The notes: a model not told the origin generated them from the letters alone. DNA of 11,095 nt from Candidatus Peregrinibacteria bacterium (GCA_030638845.1 DAOWDW010000077.1:1-11095); one strand, 5' to 3'. Shown: positions 1-6,528, counted from the first letter of the stretch. Numbers and translations: made by a program.

Positions 1-272
1 GGTAAATTTAGACTTGATAAATTGATAAAATTGCTATGAATATAGTCTTTCTTGCATGAATATTGGCTTAATCTGTCATTTGAGGCTTCTAAATTCGCTT
101 TGTCCGCATCTAATGCAGTAAATGTGCCATTTCCCTCTATCGCCTTAAGCATTTTTTCTGCATGACCACCTAAGCCCACAGTTACGTCTAAAATGGATTC
201 TCCAGATGAAGGATTCAGTAGAGAAATTACCTCCTCTAAAAGTACCGGTTTATGGCTAAATTTGGGCTTCAT
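1..272 (-). CDS. rsmH: 16S rRNA m4C1402 methyltransferase RsmH (MraW), N-terminal part only
   Basis: RsmH transfers a methyl group from S-adenosylmethionine to N4 of C1402 in the 16S rRNA decoding centre. Only the first 90 codons are visible; the gene continues past the left edge. The N-terminus shows the family signature: a His-Lys-Pro-Val-Leu-Leu-x-Glu-Val stretch at residues 7-15, then the SAM-binding segment around residues 28-38 (LDVTVGLGGHA), then an acidic strand end (ALDAD). The ATG is fixed because an in-frame TAG lies immediately upstream. No Shine-Dalgarno sequence precedes it. RsmH often heads the division/cell-wall (dcw) cluster, but the genes that would follow lie outside the window. 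It is divergent from the L,D-transpeptidase gene. Identity is based on motif recognition and is fairly secure. Confidence 0.88.
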   Translation of the reverse strand, partial: MKPKFSHKPVLLEEVISLLNPSSGESILDVTVGLGGHAEKMLKAIEGNGTFTALDADKANLEASNDRLSQYSCKKDYIHSNFINLSSLNL

Positions 273-313
273 CTATGTCAAGAAGATACGTGATAATTAA
301 GTATAGTCAACCA

Positions 314-350
314 TTGACATTGGTTGGCATTTCTTTCAAAGTAGTATACT
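314..350 (+). promoter_or_regulatory. candidate promoter elements for the L,D-transpeptidase gene
   Basis: In the 78-bp gap between divergent rsmH and the transpeptidase gene there is a consensus-like TTGACA (314-319), a TTGGCA (324-329) and a TATACT (345-350). The spacers to TATACT are 25 and 15 nt, so neither pair is ideal. TATACT directly abuts the TTG proposed as start codon, which is a conflict: a transcript from this -10 would begin around 357. The elements are visible; their pairing and use are inferred. Confidence 0.35.
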
Positions 351-878
351 TTGTTTACTGGAATTTCCCTTGCATTAAGTTTATTTCTTAGTGCCCCGGC
401 ATCTGCAGATTTGACTCAACACACCTCACATGCAATTTGGCAACCAGCTATAGGAGACCATATAGTCGTAGATACAAATAACAATATGGGTTACTTATAT
501 CATAATAATGGAAATTATTTGTCATTCCGAGTAGCAACTGGTCAAAAGCGAAATGTTTATTACATTGGTAGATATTACAATGCAAAGACACCAGATAGGA
601 AATGGGAAATGAAAACAAGACACGTAAAAGGAGACAGAGTTACTTTTGGTCCGACTGGAAGATTTTTAAGACTATATAATGAAGGCTCTCACACAGCATA
701 TGGAATTCATGGTCACCGAGATGCAAACGTTATGCTAGAAGATAATATGAGATTTAGAAGCATGGGTTGCATAATTGTTTCCGAAAATATTTTAAATATT
801 ATAGAAAATACCTTTGAAATAAATGAAGGAAATGTAAGTGTAGAAACTGTAAATGGCTTACAGGAAGTTAAGCAGTAA
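351..878 (+). CDS. secreted L,D-transpeptidase (YkuD family)
   Basis: L,D-transpeptidases form 3-3 peptidoglycan cross-links or attach proteins to the wall, using a catalytic cysteine outside the membrane. The 175-residue product starts with a hydrophobic segment ending in Ala-Ser-Ala at residues 17-19, which fits a signal-peptide cleavage site, followed by a single catalytic domain. The YkuD motif is present: His120-Gly-His122, a 14-residue gap, then Ser137-Met-Gly-Cys140, with Cys140 the likely nucleophile. The usual His of S-H-G-C is Met here, and the usual Arg after the Cys is replaced. The start is uncertain: the frame closes at TAG 342-344, so TTG 351 is the only good early start, and it gives an n-region without Lys or Arg. 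A charged N-terminus encoded in another frame from ATG 275 raises the possibility of a frameshift. No Shine-Dalgarno is seen. Confidence 0.8.
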   Translation: MFTGISLALSLFLSAPASADLTQHTSHAIWQPAIGDHIVVDTNNNMGYLYHNNGNYLSFRVATGQKRNVYYIGRYYNAKTPDRKWEMKTRHVKGDRVTFGPTGRFLRLYNEGSHTAYGIHGHRDANVMLEDNMRFRSMGCIIVSENILNIIENTFEINEGNVSVETVNGLQEVKQ

Positions 879-904
879 AGCATAGAAATCAGTGAAGCAG
901 TAAC

Positions 905-932
905 TTGACATAAAAAAGACTTTCCATAGACT
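905..932 (+). promoter_or_regulatory. promoter of the acyl carrier protein gene
   Basis: TTGACA (905-910) and TAGACT (927-932) are separated by 16 nt, and the ATG at 942 lies 9 nt after the -10. Transcription would begin only 2-4 nt before the start codon, giving a near-leaderless mRNA. An overlapping TATACC (932-937) is an alternative -10 that would place the start of transcription on the ATG itself, but with a 21-nt spacer. There is no Shine-Dalgarno. Confidence 0.55.
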
Positions 933-941
933 ATACCCCCT

Positions 942-1259
942 ATGCGAAATCCAATTGCACCAACAGAACAATTACATATAGATAATTCTAATAAAAAATT
1001 CACAGAACATGAAGTTGCAAAAGTAGTGAAAGAAGCTATTTTAGAAGCTTTATTATTAGATAATGTTGAAATTGATATGACAGAAAATGGCGAATCTGTA
1101 GAGAGACTTGGAATAGATAGTTGTAGTTTATTGGGAGTAACAGTAGCCATTGAAAATGACTTAGGAATTATTGTAGAAGAAGCTTTTTCTAAAGCTAGTA
1201 ATCCAAGTCAAATTTGTAATACAGCCAGAGAGCTTCTTGGTGATAAATTGAAGGCTTAA
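942..1259 (+). CDS. acyl carrier protein
   Basis: ACPs carry acyl chains as thioesters on a 4'-phosphopantetheine arm attached to a conserved serine. The 105-residue product has the ACP core in residues 20-103: helix 1, the LGIDS motif at 56-60 with Ser60 as the predicted attachment site, then helix 2 and the acidic ENDLGIIVEE segment typical of the recognition helix. The first 20 residues are an extension beyond the usual roughly 80-residue ACP, and Cys61 follows the attachment Ser where Leu or Met is usual. The ATG at 942 has a well-placed promoter and no Shine-Dalgarno. No fatty-acid or polyketide gene lies nearby, so the acyl cargo is unknown. It follows the transpeptidase on the same strand after a 63-bp gap that contains its own promoter. 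Confidence 0.85.
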   Translation: MRNPIAPTEQLHIDNSNKKFTEHEVAKVVKEAILEALLLDNVEIDMTENGESVERLGIDSCSLLGVTVAIENDLGIIVEEAFSKASNPSQICNTARELLGDKLKA

Positions 1260-1304
1260 TAAATTTCGTATCAGAAAAAACTAGCAAACAAGGTCATCTA
1301 TTCG

Positions 1305-1310
1305 TACACT
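1305..1310 (+). promoter_or_regulatory. -10 element (TACACT) for tRNA-Ser
   Basis: TACACT lies 11 nt before the mature tRNA 5' end, so transcription would start about 5 nt upstream of the tRNA. The same hexamer occurs at a matching distance ahead of the ROK kinase and gnd genes. No good -35 is visible. Confidence 0.5.
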
Positions 1311-1321
1311 ATGTCTGGTTA

Positions 1322-1413
1322 GGAGAGGTGCCAGAGTGGTCGAATGGGACACACTGCTAATGTGTTGACTGGGTTACACCGGTCCGAGGGTTCGAATCCC
1401 TCTCTCTCCGCCA
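1322..1413 (+). tRNA. tRNA-Ser(GCU), with encoded CCA
   Basis: A full cloverleaf can be drawn. The 7-bp acceptor stem is 1322-1328 with 1403-1409 and ends in one G-U pair. The anticodon stem is ACACA (1349-1353) with TGTGT (1361-1365) around loop CTGCTAA. The anticodon GCT is at 1356-1358 and reads AGC/AGU serine codons. A long variable arm (about 1366-1385), typical of class II tRNAs, is present. The T arm is GAGGG-TTCGAAT-CCCTC (1386-1402). The discriminator is G1410, and CCA is encoded at 1411-1413. It is convergent with the ATPase gene downstream. Confidence 0.95.
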
Positions 1414-1418
1414 TGATC

Positions 1419-1475
1419 TGCTTCGCAAGCTTAGTAGAATTGGCTATATCTTTGGTCTGCGTAGCTTGCGTAGCA
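1419..1475. repeat. imperfect inverted repeat between convergent tRNA-Ser and ATPase
   Basis: The left arm TGCTTCGCAAGCT (1419-1431) pairs with AGCTTGCGTAGCA (1463-1475): 4 bp, one mismatch, then 8 bp, with a loop of about 31 nt. The left arm can also fold alone (GCTT-CGC-AAGC). It lies in the gap between the two convergent transcription units, so it may end or stabilise one or both transcripts. There is no long T tract, so a standard intrinsic terminator is not clear. Confidence 0.45.
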
Positions 1476-1480
1476 AACAA

Positions 1481-3988
1481 TTAAGCTAATTTCCTAGAAG
1501 ACAATATGTTTTTAATATGAGTATCTGGCAAATACTTTAAAAGCTCTAGCCCCAACATACAGCTTCCAGCAATAACTATTGCTTTTATCCATTCGGTCAC
1601 AGGTAATGGATACAAATGGAATACTTCGTTTAATGGTGTGTAAAGCAAGAAGAAGTGAAGAATAATAGGAACAGAAATAGCTCCAATTAAATACTTGTTG
1701 GAGAAAAATCCTATTTCCCAAATAGGACGCCTACTTCTTATGCTAAAAGCCAACATTAATTCAAATAGTATTCCCATAGTAAGTGTTACGGTTCTAGCTT
1801 CTTCTATAGGATTTCCTATACTAATTTCAGATAAAAATAGAAGGAATGCAGCGGCAAAAGCTACTACTCCTGCAAGTACAAGTCTGCCCCATTCTCCGCA
1901 CAGAAGATGCTCATTTGGGCTTCGTGGTGGTCTTTTCATAATATCTTTCTCAGCTTTTTCCATACCAAGCGCAAGTGCTGGTAGTCCATCTGTCATTAAA
2001 TTGATCCATAGTATATGGATTGGTAAATATGGAAGTGGAAGACCTAAAACAATAACTGTTAAAATTAAAAGTAATTCATCAAAGTTTGCGCGAAGTAGAT
2101 AAACCACAAACTTTTTAATATTGTCATAAATTCTTCTACCCTCTGCAATTGCTTTTACAATAGTAGAATAATGGTCATCTGCTAAAACAATTGCAGATGC
2201 TTCTCTTGCAACTTCTGTACCTACTTTTCCCATTGCTATACCTACATGTGCTCCTTTAAGTGCTGGCGCATCATTAACTCCATCTCCTGACATAGCAACT
2301 ATGTGTCCGTTATCTTGCAAACATTTTAGAATCTGAAGTTTGTTTTCTGGAGAAACACGTGCATAAACAGAGGTTTTTTCTACTACTTTTTTAAGTTTAT
2401 CATTAGACAGTTTGTCTAAATCTCTCCCTTCCATTGCCTCACCTTTTATTCCTACCTTAGCCGCAATTGCCATAGCAGTTTGCAAATTATCTCCAGTTAT
2501 CATCATTGTTCTTATGCCTGCATCTATAGCTTCTTTAATAGATATATTTACACCCTCTCTTGGTGGATCTTCCATAGCTATTAGTCCTACAAATCTTGTT
2601 TTCCCATTTTCTTCTACTGCACAGGCAAGTACTCGCAATCCTTTAACTGCAAATTTTTCATTGTGATTTAATATTTCTTTTTCTTTATGACCTGTAATAG
2701 AAGCAATCTTTTCTGGAGCACCCTTAAAAAAGAATTTATCTCCATGCTTAGTTTTCATGTACTTCTCTTCGGAGGTAAATGGAACCGGTTCATCATCTAT
2801 ATCTAAACGTTTAACACCCAAATTTTGCGCATACACAAGAAGACCAATTTCTGTTGGATCTCCTAAATTTGGTAATTTTGCCCTATTACAAGAAGCAGCT
2901 ATTTGAGCTAGTAATTTATCATCATCCTTCTCTCCATCTTCTATTACCCAAGTTTCCACAACTGTCATAGAATTTTGAGTTATTGTTCCAGTTTTATCTG
3001 CACAAATAACATCTACACTTCCAAGTGTTTCAAGCGCATCTAACCTTCTTACAAGTGCATTCTTTTTTACCATCCTTCTTACTCCCATAGCTATACAAAC
3101 TGTTACAACTGCAGGTAATCCTTCAGGAACTGCAGATACCGCTAAACTTACACCAATCAATAACATTGCAAAAGATGATGCTCCAGTTAGTATTCCAACA
3201 GTTACAATTATTAAACAGAGTGTAATTACAACCGCTCCAAGTAATCTTCCTAATTTTCTCATTCTTTGTTGAAGTGGAGTATCTGGCAATTTCATTTCAG
3301 ATACGAGCGTAGCAATTTTTCCAATTTCAGTTTTTATTCCAGTAGCAGTAATTACGCACTCAGCAGAACCTCTTGTGGCAATTGTTCCTGCAAATAGCAT
3401 ATTTGTTCTTTCTGCTAGGTGCCTATTTTCATCTAATGAGCTTGCCTCTTTATCTACAGCAGTAGATTCTCCAGTTAAACTAGATTCATTAACTCTAAAA
3501 TGTGATCCATTAATTAGTCTTCCATCTGCAGATATTTTATCTCCAGCTTCTAATATAACTATATCTCCTAGTACTAATTCGCGGGAGGAAATCTGCATTT
3601 CTTTTCCATCTCTTCTAACTCTAGAGTGAGGAGACGTTAATTTTTCAAGCATTGCAATTGCCTCTTCTGCTTTATGCTCTTGAACAAAACCAAGCACCGC
3701 ATTTAAAAGTACTATTGCTAAAATTACTATGGCATCTAAAAAACTTTCTATACTTAAAGGGCCTTCTTCTAAGAAAGGCATTGCGATAGAGATAGCAAGT
3801 GCAGCAAAAAGAATGTAAACCATAGTGTCTCTAAACTGATTTAGAAACAAAAGTAACAATGACTTCTTCTTTTTGGGAAGTTCATTAAAGCCATATTTCT
3901 GGTGTCTTTTAATTACTTCATTAGAAGATAGTCCATTTATAGTTGATCCTAATTGTTTCAAAACATCATCCGTTTGTAATTCGTGCAT
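1481..3988 (-). CDS. calcium-transporting P-type ATPase (type II, SERCA/PMR1-like)
   Basis: The enzyme uses ATP to pump cations, probably Ca2+, out across the cytoplasmic membrane. The 835-residue product is full length. Domains in order: N-terminal cation-ATPase segment (about 1-70), M1-M2, actuator domain with TGES at 172-175, M3-M4 with PEGLP at 288-292, phosphorylation motif DKTGT at 331-335 (Asp331 phosphorylated), KGAPE at 422-426, TGDN at 498-501, GDGVNDAP at 568-575, then six C-terminal membrane helices. Compared with SERCA, both Ca2+ sites look complete: Asn635 and Glu638 in M5, Asn663, Thr666 and Asp667 in M6, Glu743 in M8 for site I; Glu289, Asn663 and Asp667 for site II. The assignments come from motif alignment by eye. 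It is divergent from the ROK kinase with a 128-bp shared promoter region. No Shine-Dalgarno is seen. Confidence 0.92.
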   Translation of the reverse strand: MHELQTDDVLKQLGSTINGLSSNEVIKRHQKYGFNELPKKKKSLLLLFLNQFRDTMVYILFAALAISIAMPFLEEGPLSIESFLDAIVILAIVLLNAVLGFVQEHKAEEAIAMLEKLTSPHSRVRRDGKEMQISSRELVLGDIVILEAGDKISADGRLINGSHFRVNESSLTGESTAVDKEASSLDENRHLAERTNMLFAGTIATRGSAECVITATGIKTEIGKIATLVSEMKLPDTPLQQRMRKLGRLLGAVVITLCLIIVTVGILTGASSFAMLLIGVSLAVSAVPEGLPAVVTVCIAMGVRRMVKKNALVRRLDALETLGSVDVICADKTGTITQNSMTVVETWVIEDGEKDDDKLLAQIAASCNRAKLPNLGDPTEIGLLVYAQNLGVKRLDIDDEPVPFTSEEKYMKTKHGDKFFFKGAPEKIASITGHKEKEILNHNEKFAVKGLRVLACAVEENGKTRFVGLIAMEDPPREGVNISIKEAIDAGIRTMMITGDNLQTAMAIAAKVGIKGEAMEGRDLDKLSNDKLKKVVEKTSVYARVSPENKLQILKCLQDNGHIVAMSGDGVNDAPALKGAHVGIAMGKVGTEVAREASAIVLADDHYSTIVKAIAEGRRIYDNIKKFVVYLLRANFDELLLILTVIVLGLPLPYLPIHILWINLMTDGLPALALGMEKAEKDIMKRPPRSPNEHLLCGEWGRLVLAGVVAFAAAFLLFLSEISIGNPIEEARTVTLTMGILFELMLAFSIRSRRPIWEIGFFSNKYLIGAISVPIILHFFLLYTPLNEVFHLYPLPVTEWIKAIVIAGSCMLGLELLKYLPDTHIKNILSSRKLA

Positions 3989-3998
3989 AGTAAAATAA

Positions 3999-4004
3999 CT
4001 ATAA
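3999..4004 (-). promoter_or_regulatory. -10 element (TATAGT) for the P-type ATPase gene
   Basis: On the minus strand TATAGT ends 10 nt before the ATG at 3988, predicting a 5' leader of only about 3-4 nt. The expected -35 position (about 4022-4027) has no consensus match. Confidence 0.45.
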
Positions 4005-4029
4005 GGGAAAACAAATTGTATTTATAGAC

Positions 4030-4078
4030 ATAATTTATATAATGAGAGATTAAGGCAGACACTCACTATATAAATTAT
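4030..4078. promoter_or_regulatory. long dyad in the shared ATPase/ROK divergent promoter region
   Basis: ATAATTTATATA (4030-4041) is the exact reverse complement of 4067-4078. After one mismatch (4042/4066) the pairing continues for TGAG/CTCA (4043-4046 with 4062-4065), leaving a 15-nt centre. The dyad sits between the expected -35 positions of the two divergent promoters. The AT-rich arms therefore lie where RNA polymerase alpha-subunit UP elements would act, or where a symmetric regulator could bind. The symmetry is seen directly; the regulatory role is inferred. Confidence 0.5.
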
Positions 4079-4104
4079 AGATGATTTATAACACATTTTC
4101 GTAG

Positions 4105-4110
4105 TACACT
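4105..4110 (+). promoter_or_regulatory. -10 element (TACACT) for the ROK kinase; leaderless start
   Basis: TACACT is followed by exactly 6 nt and then the ATG at 4117, so the transcript should begin at or within a base or so of the A of the start codon. The -35 region (about 4082-4087) is poorly conserved. The same hexamer and the same 6-nt distance recur at gnd. Confidence 0.6.
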
Positions 4111-4116
4111 AGAAAT

Positions 4117-4977
4117 ATGACAAACGTTATTGGAATAGATGTAGGTGGAACAAAAATTGCAGCAGCAAGATTTAATTTGGAAACATGGAAAAATGAAAAG
4201 CAGATAAGAAAAGATACAGACAGTAGTTTGGGATTCAATCATGTGTTTGGTTACATTGTAGATGCAATTAATGAATTGAAAGACGAAGATACAAAAGCGA
4301 TAGGAATAGGAGTACCAGGATTAGTTAACAAAGTTGATGGAGTAATACTAAATATGCCAAATATCCCCGAAGGAAAAAATATTGACTTAAAAAAATTACT
4401 TTCTAATAAGATTAACTTGCCAATATTTGTAGATAATGATGCTAATTGCTTTGTATTAGCAGAAAGCATGTACGGAGCAGGAAAAGGGCATTCTGTTGCA
4501 GTTGGCATAACTATGGGAACAGGGGTAGGAGGAGGAATTGTTATAGATGGCAAGGTATTTCACGGAGCTACTGGTTTTGCAGGTGAATTTGGCCATATGC
4601 TTTTAAAACCTGGAAATCCTCCTTTTGAAACGGATGATAAAAGAGGTGATGTAGAACAATTCCTATCTGGATCTGCAATGGGCAGAAGATGTAAAGAGGC
4701 AGATAGTCCAGATGAATATTTATCTGGAGATACATGTGAATTTATGCATCCGGATATTCGTAAGGAAATTGCATGGCTTGTCACAAATTTAATTCACACT
4801 TTAAATCCATCAGTATTAATTTTTGGTGGCAGTGCTGGAAGAGCACTTGCACCACATTTAAAAGAAATGAAAGAAGTACTTAAACTTTGGACACTACCAG
4901 GTACACCATTACCAGAACTTAAGATCGCTATCTTAAAAGATTCTGCTATTCAAGGTGCCGCTTTGATTACTATATAG
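4117..4977 (+). CDS. ROK-family sugar kinase (glucokinase-like)
   Basis: ROK proteins are ATP-dependent hexose or amino-sugar kinases, or sugar-responsive repressors. The 286-residue product has no N-terminal helix-turn-helix, so it is an enzyme type. It shows the phosphate-binding DVGGTK motif at 8-13, the catalytic VDNDAN segment at 105-110 with Asp108 the likely base, the GTGVGGG nucleotide loop at 134-140, and the ROK signature ending in Glu157-Phe-Gly-His160. The usual zinc motif after that His (CxCGxxGCxE) is missing; an acidic stretch without Cys occupies residues 165-180, then VEQFLSGSA replaces the normal LEAYASG-like segment. It is upstream of gnd on the same strand but separated by a gnd promoter. 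Substrate is unproven; glucose is the natural guess from the pentose-phosphate neighbours. No Shine-Dalgarno; the mRNA is probably leaderless. Confidence 0.85.
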   Translation: MTNVIGIDVGGTKIAAARFNLETWKNEKQIRKDTDSSLGFNHVFGYIVDAINELKDEDTKAIGIGVPGLVNKVDGVILNMPNIPEGKNIDLKKLLSNKINLPIFVDNDANCFVLAESMYGAGKGHSVAVGITMGTGVGGGIVIDGKVFHGATGFAGEFGHMLLKPGNPPFETDDKRGDVEQFLSGSAMGRRCKEADSPDEYLSGDTCEFMHPDIRKEIAWLVTNLIHTLNPSVLIFGGSAGRALAPHLKEMKEVLKLWTLPGTPLPELKIAILKDSAIQGAALITI

Positions 4978-5013
4978 TGTGAAGTAAGAAAATAAATATA
5001 TTAATAAATTAAA

Positions 5014-5047
5014 TATTTTCGCATTTCTTTTATTTTCGCATTTCTTT
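5014..5047. repeat. perfect 17-bp tandem duplication upstream of gnd
   Basis: TATTTTCGCATTTCTTT occurs twice in a row without a spacer (5014-5030 and 5031-5047). The second copy covers the expected gnd -35 position and ends 8 nt before the -10 TACACT. It may be a slippage duplication or a doubled regulator site. Confidence 0.75.
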
Positions 5048-5055
5048 GCTTCTGT

Positions 5056-5061
5056 TACACT
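5056..5061 (+). promoter_or_regulatory. -10 element (TACACT) for gnd; leaderless start
   Basis: TACACT is followed by 6 nt and then the ATG at 5068, the same geometry as at the ROK kinase. Transcription should start at or next to the ATG. The expected -35 falls inside the second copy of the 17-bp tandem repeat and is not consensus. Confidence 0.6.
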
Positions 5062-5067
5062 AGATAT

Positions 5068-6483
5068 ATGCAACTTGGAATAATTGGACTGGGAACAATG
5101 GGTGCAAATCTTGCACGAAATGCAGCACGAAACGGTGCAAATGTATTTTTATACAATCGTACTACAGAAAAGACAGATGAATTTATGAAAGAGTTTGGAA
5201 GCGATGGAAGATTTGTCCCATGCAATTCACTTAAAGATCTTGTTAGTGGGATGGATGGTGCACGTTCAATTTTGATTATGGTTAAAGCTGGAAAAGCTGT
5301 AGATGCTGTAATTAATGACTTAGTACCTCTACTTTCATCTAGTGATAACATAATAGATGGCGGGAATAGCTTATTTACAGATACCAATAGAAGAGAGAAA
5401 GAATTGAAAGACAATAATATCAATTTCTTAGGTCTAGGAATAAGTGGCGGAGAAGAAGGTGCGCTAAATGGACCAAGTATAATGCCAGGTGGAAGTAAAG
5501 ATGCCTACAAAAACTTAGAACCATTACTACAGGCAATGGCAGCAGATGATGGCGAAAGTGGCAAATGTGTTTCCTATTTAGGGAATGGTGGCGCAGGACA
5601 CTTTGTAAAAATGGTACATAACGGAATTGAATATGGTGTTATGCAATTAATTGCAGAAGTTTATGCTGTACTTAAAAATGTTGGCAAATTATCTAATTCT
5701 GAATTAGCTGACGTGTTTTATAATTGGTGCAAAGATGATGGAATGTCTTCCTATTTATTAGAAATAACAGCAGAAATATTTACTAAGAAAGATGAAGATG
5801 GATCTGATTTAATAGATAAAATTAAAGATAAAGCAGGTCAAAAAGGAACAGGAAAATGGACTACGCAGTCAGCACTTAATTTCGGAGTTGCTATACCTAC
5901 TATTAACTCTTCTGTAGATGCACGTATTTTATCTGGAAGTGAGGAAGGCAGAGTCGAAAACTCTAAATTTACTCTCACAATCGAAGATTATTGTGATTTG
6001 CCTCCAAAAGATAAATTAATAAGTTTAGCAAAAAATGCATATAAGCTTTCTTTGTTAACTACATATTCTCAAGGGTTTGATCTACTTAAAAAAGCTTCAA
6101 AAGAAGAGAATTGGAATTTAGATTTATCTGAAATTGCAAGGCTTTGGAGAGGTGGATGCATAATTAGAAGTGCTGTACTTTCTATTTTCCAAAAGAAGTA
6201 TTTAAGTGATGAATTAATATCTCAGGATACTTTGGAAAAAATAATAAATATATATAAAGATGAACCTCAACGAAATTGGAGAAAATTTATTTCAATTGCC
6301 ATAAGTAACGGAATACCTATACCAGCATTATCTTCTAGTATTACATGGTTCGATGCCTTAAGAACTGAAAAACTTCCACAAAACTTAATACAAGCTCAAA
6401 GAGATTTTTTCGGGGCACATGAGTATGAAAGAATTGGAGAGGAGGGACAGTTTCACACAAACTGGAACAATCAAGTGAAATAA
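5068..6483 (+). CDS. gnd: 6-phosphogluconate dehydrogenase, decarboxylating
   Basis: The enzyme oxidises and decarboxylates 6-phosphogluconate to ribulose-5-phosphate, normally reducing NADP+, in the oxidative pentose-phosphate branch. The 471-residue product matches the long dimeric form in length. It has the GxGxxG fold at Gly7-Gly9-Gly12, the NADP-type Asn30-Arg31-Thr32 turn, the substrate segment Ser126-Gly-Gly-Glu-Glu-Gly, and the active-site run Lys181, His184, Asn185, Glu188, Tyr189, each two positions earlier than in the E. coli enzyme. The C-terminal tail FGAHEYER...FHTNW is also present, so the enzyme looks intact. Its last codons and TAA lie inside a period-9 repeat (GTG AAA TAA). 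The predicted mRNA is leaderless. No zwf or pgl gene is in the window, so the source of 6-phosphogluconate is not shown. Confidence 0.96.
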   Translation: MQLGIIGLGTMGANLARNAARNGANVFLYNRTTEKTDEFMKEFGSDGRFVPCNSLKDLVSGMDGARSILIMVKAGKAVDAVINDLVPLLSSSDNIIDGGNSLFTDTNRREKELKDNNINFLGLGISGGEEGALNGPSIMPGGSKDAYKNLEPLLQAMAADDGESGKCVSYLGNGGAGHFVKMVHNGIEYGVMQLIAEVYAVLKNVGKLSNSELADVFYNWCKDDGMSSYLLEITAEIFTKKDEDGSDLIDKIKDKAGQKGTGKWTTQSALNFGVAIPTINSSVDARILSGSEEGRVENSKFTLTIEDYCDLPPKDKLISLAKNAYKLSLLTTYSQGFDLLKKASKEENWNLDLSEIARLWRGGCIIRSAVLSIFQKKYLSDELISQDTLEKIINIYKDEPQRNWRKFISIAISNGIPIPALSSSITWFDALRTEKLPQNLIQAQRDFFGAHEYERIGEEGQFHTNWNNQVK

Positions 6484-6528
6484 GTAGTAAGTGAAGTAAG
6501 TGAAATAAGTATTTTTTAAAAAAGTACT
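6474..6528 (+). repeat. period-9 stop-codon repeat at the gnd 3' end, followed by a palindrome
   Basis: From 6474 to about 6510 the sequence is built from 9-nt units, AAGTGAAAT and AAGTGAAGT, with one shortened 7-nt unit. It covers the last codons and stop of gnd. It is followed by a near-perfect palindrome (6508-6528) with six T then six A and AGTA/TACT ends. Bases 6474-6515 are identical to the reverse complement of 8429-8470. Two of the three frames of the unit contain a stop every 9 nt. It could work as a transcript end or stability hairpin. Confidence 0.8.

Noticed and set aside
1695..2102. Long open frames antisense to the ATPase, and similar ones opposite the ROK, gnd and transketolase genes
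   Set aside because: Each is fully covered by a strongly supported gene on the other strand and has a composition typical of codon-bias shadows.
6508..6528. Classical intrinsic terminator after gnd
   Set aside because: The palindrome is almost wholly A/T and lacks a GC-rich stem followed by a separate T tract, so it is listed as part of the repeat rather than as a terminator.
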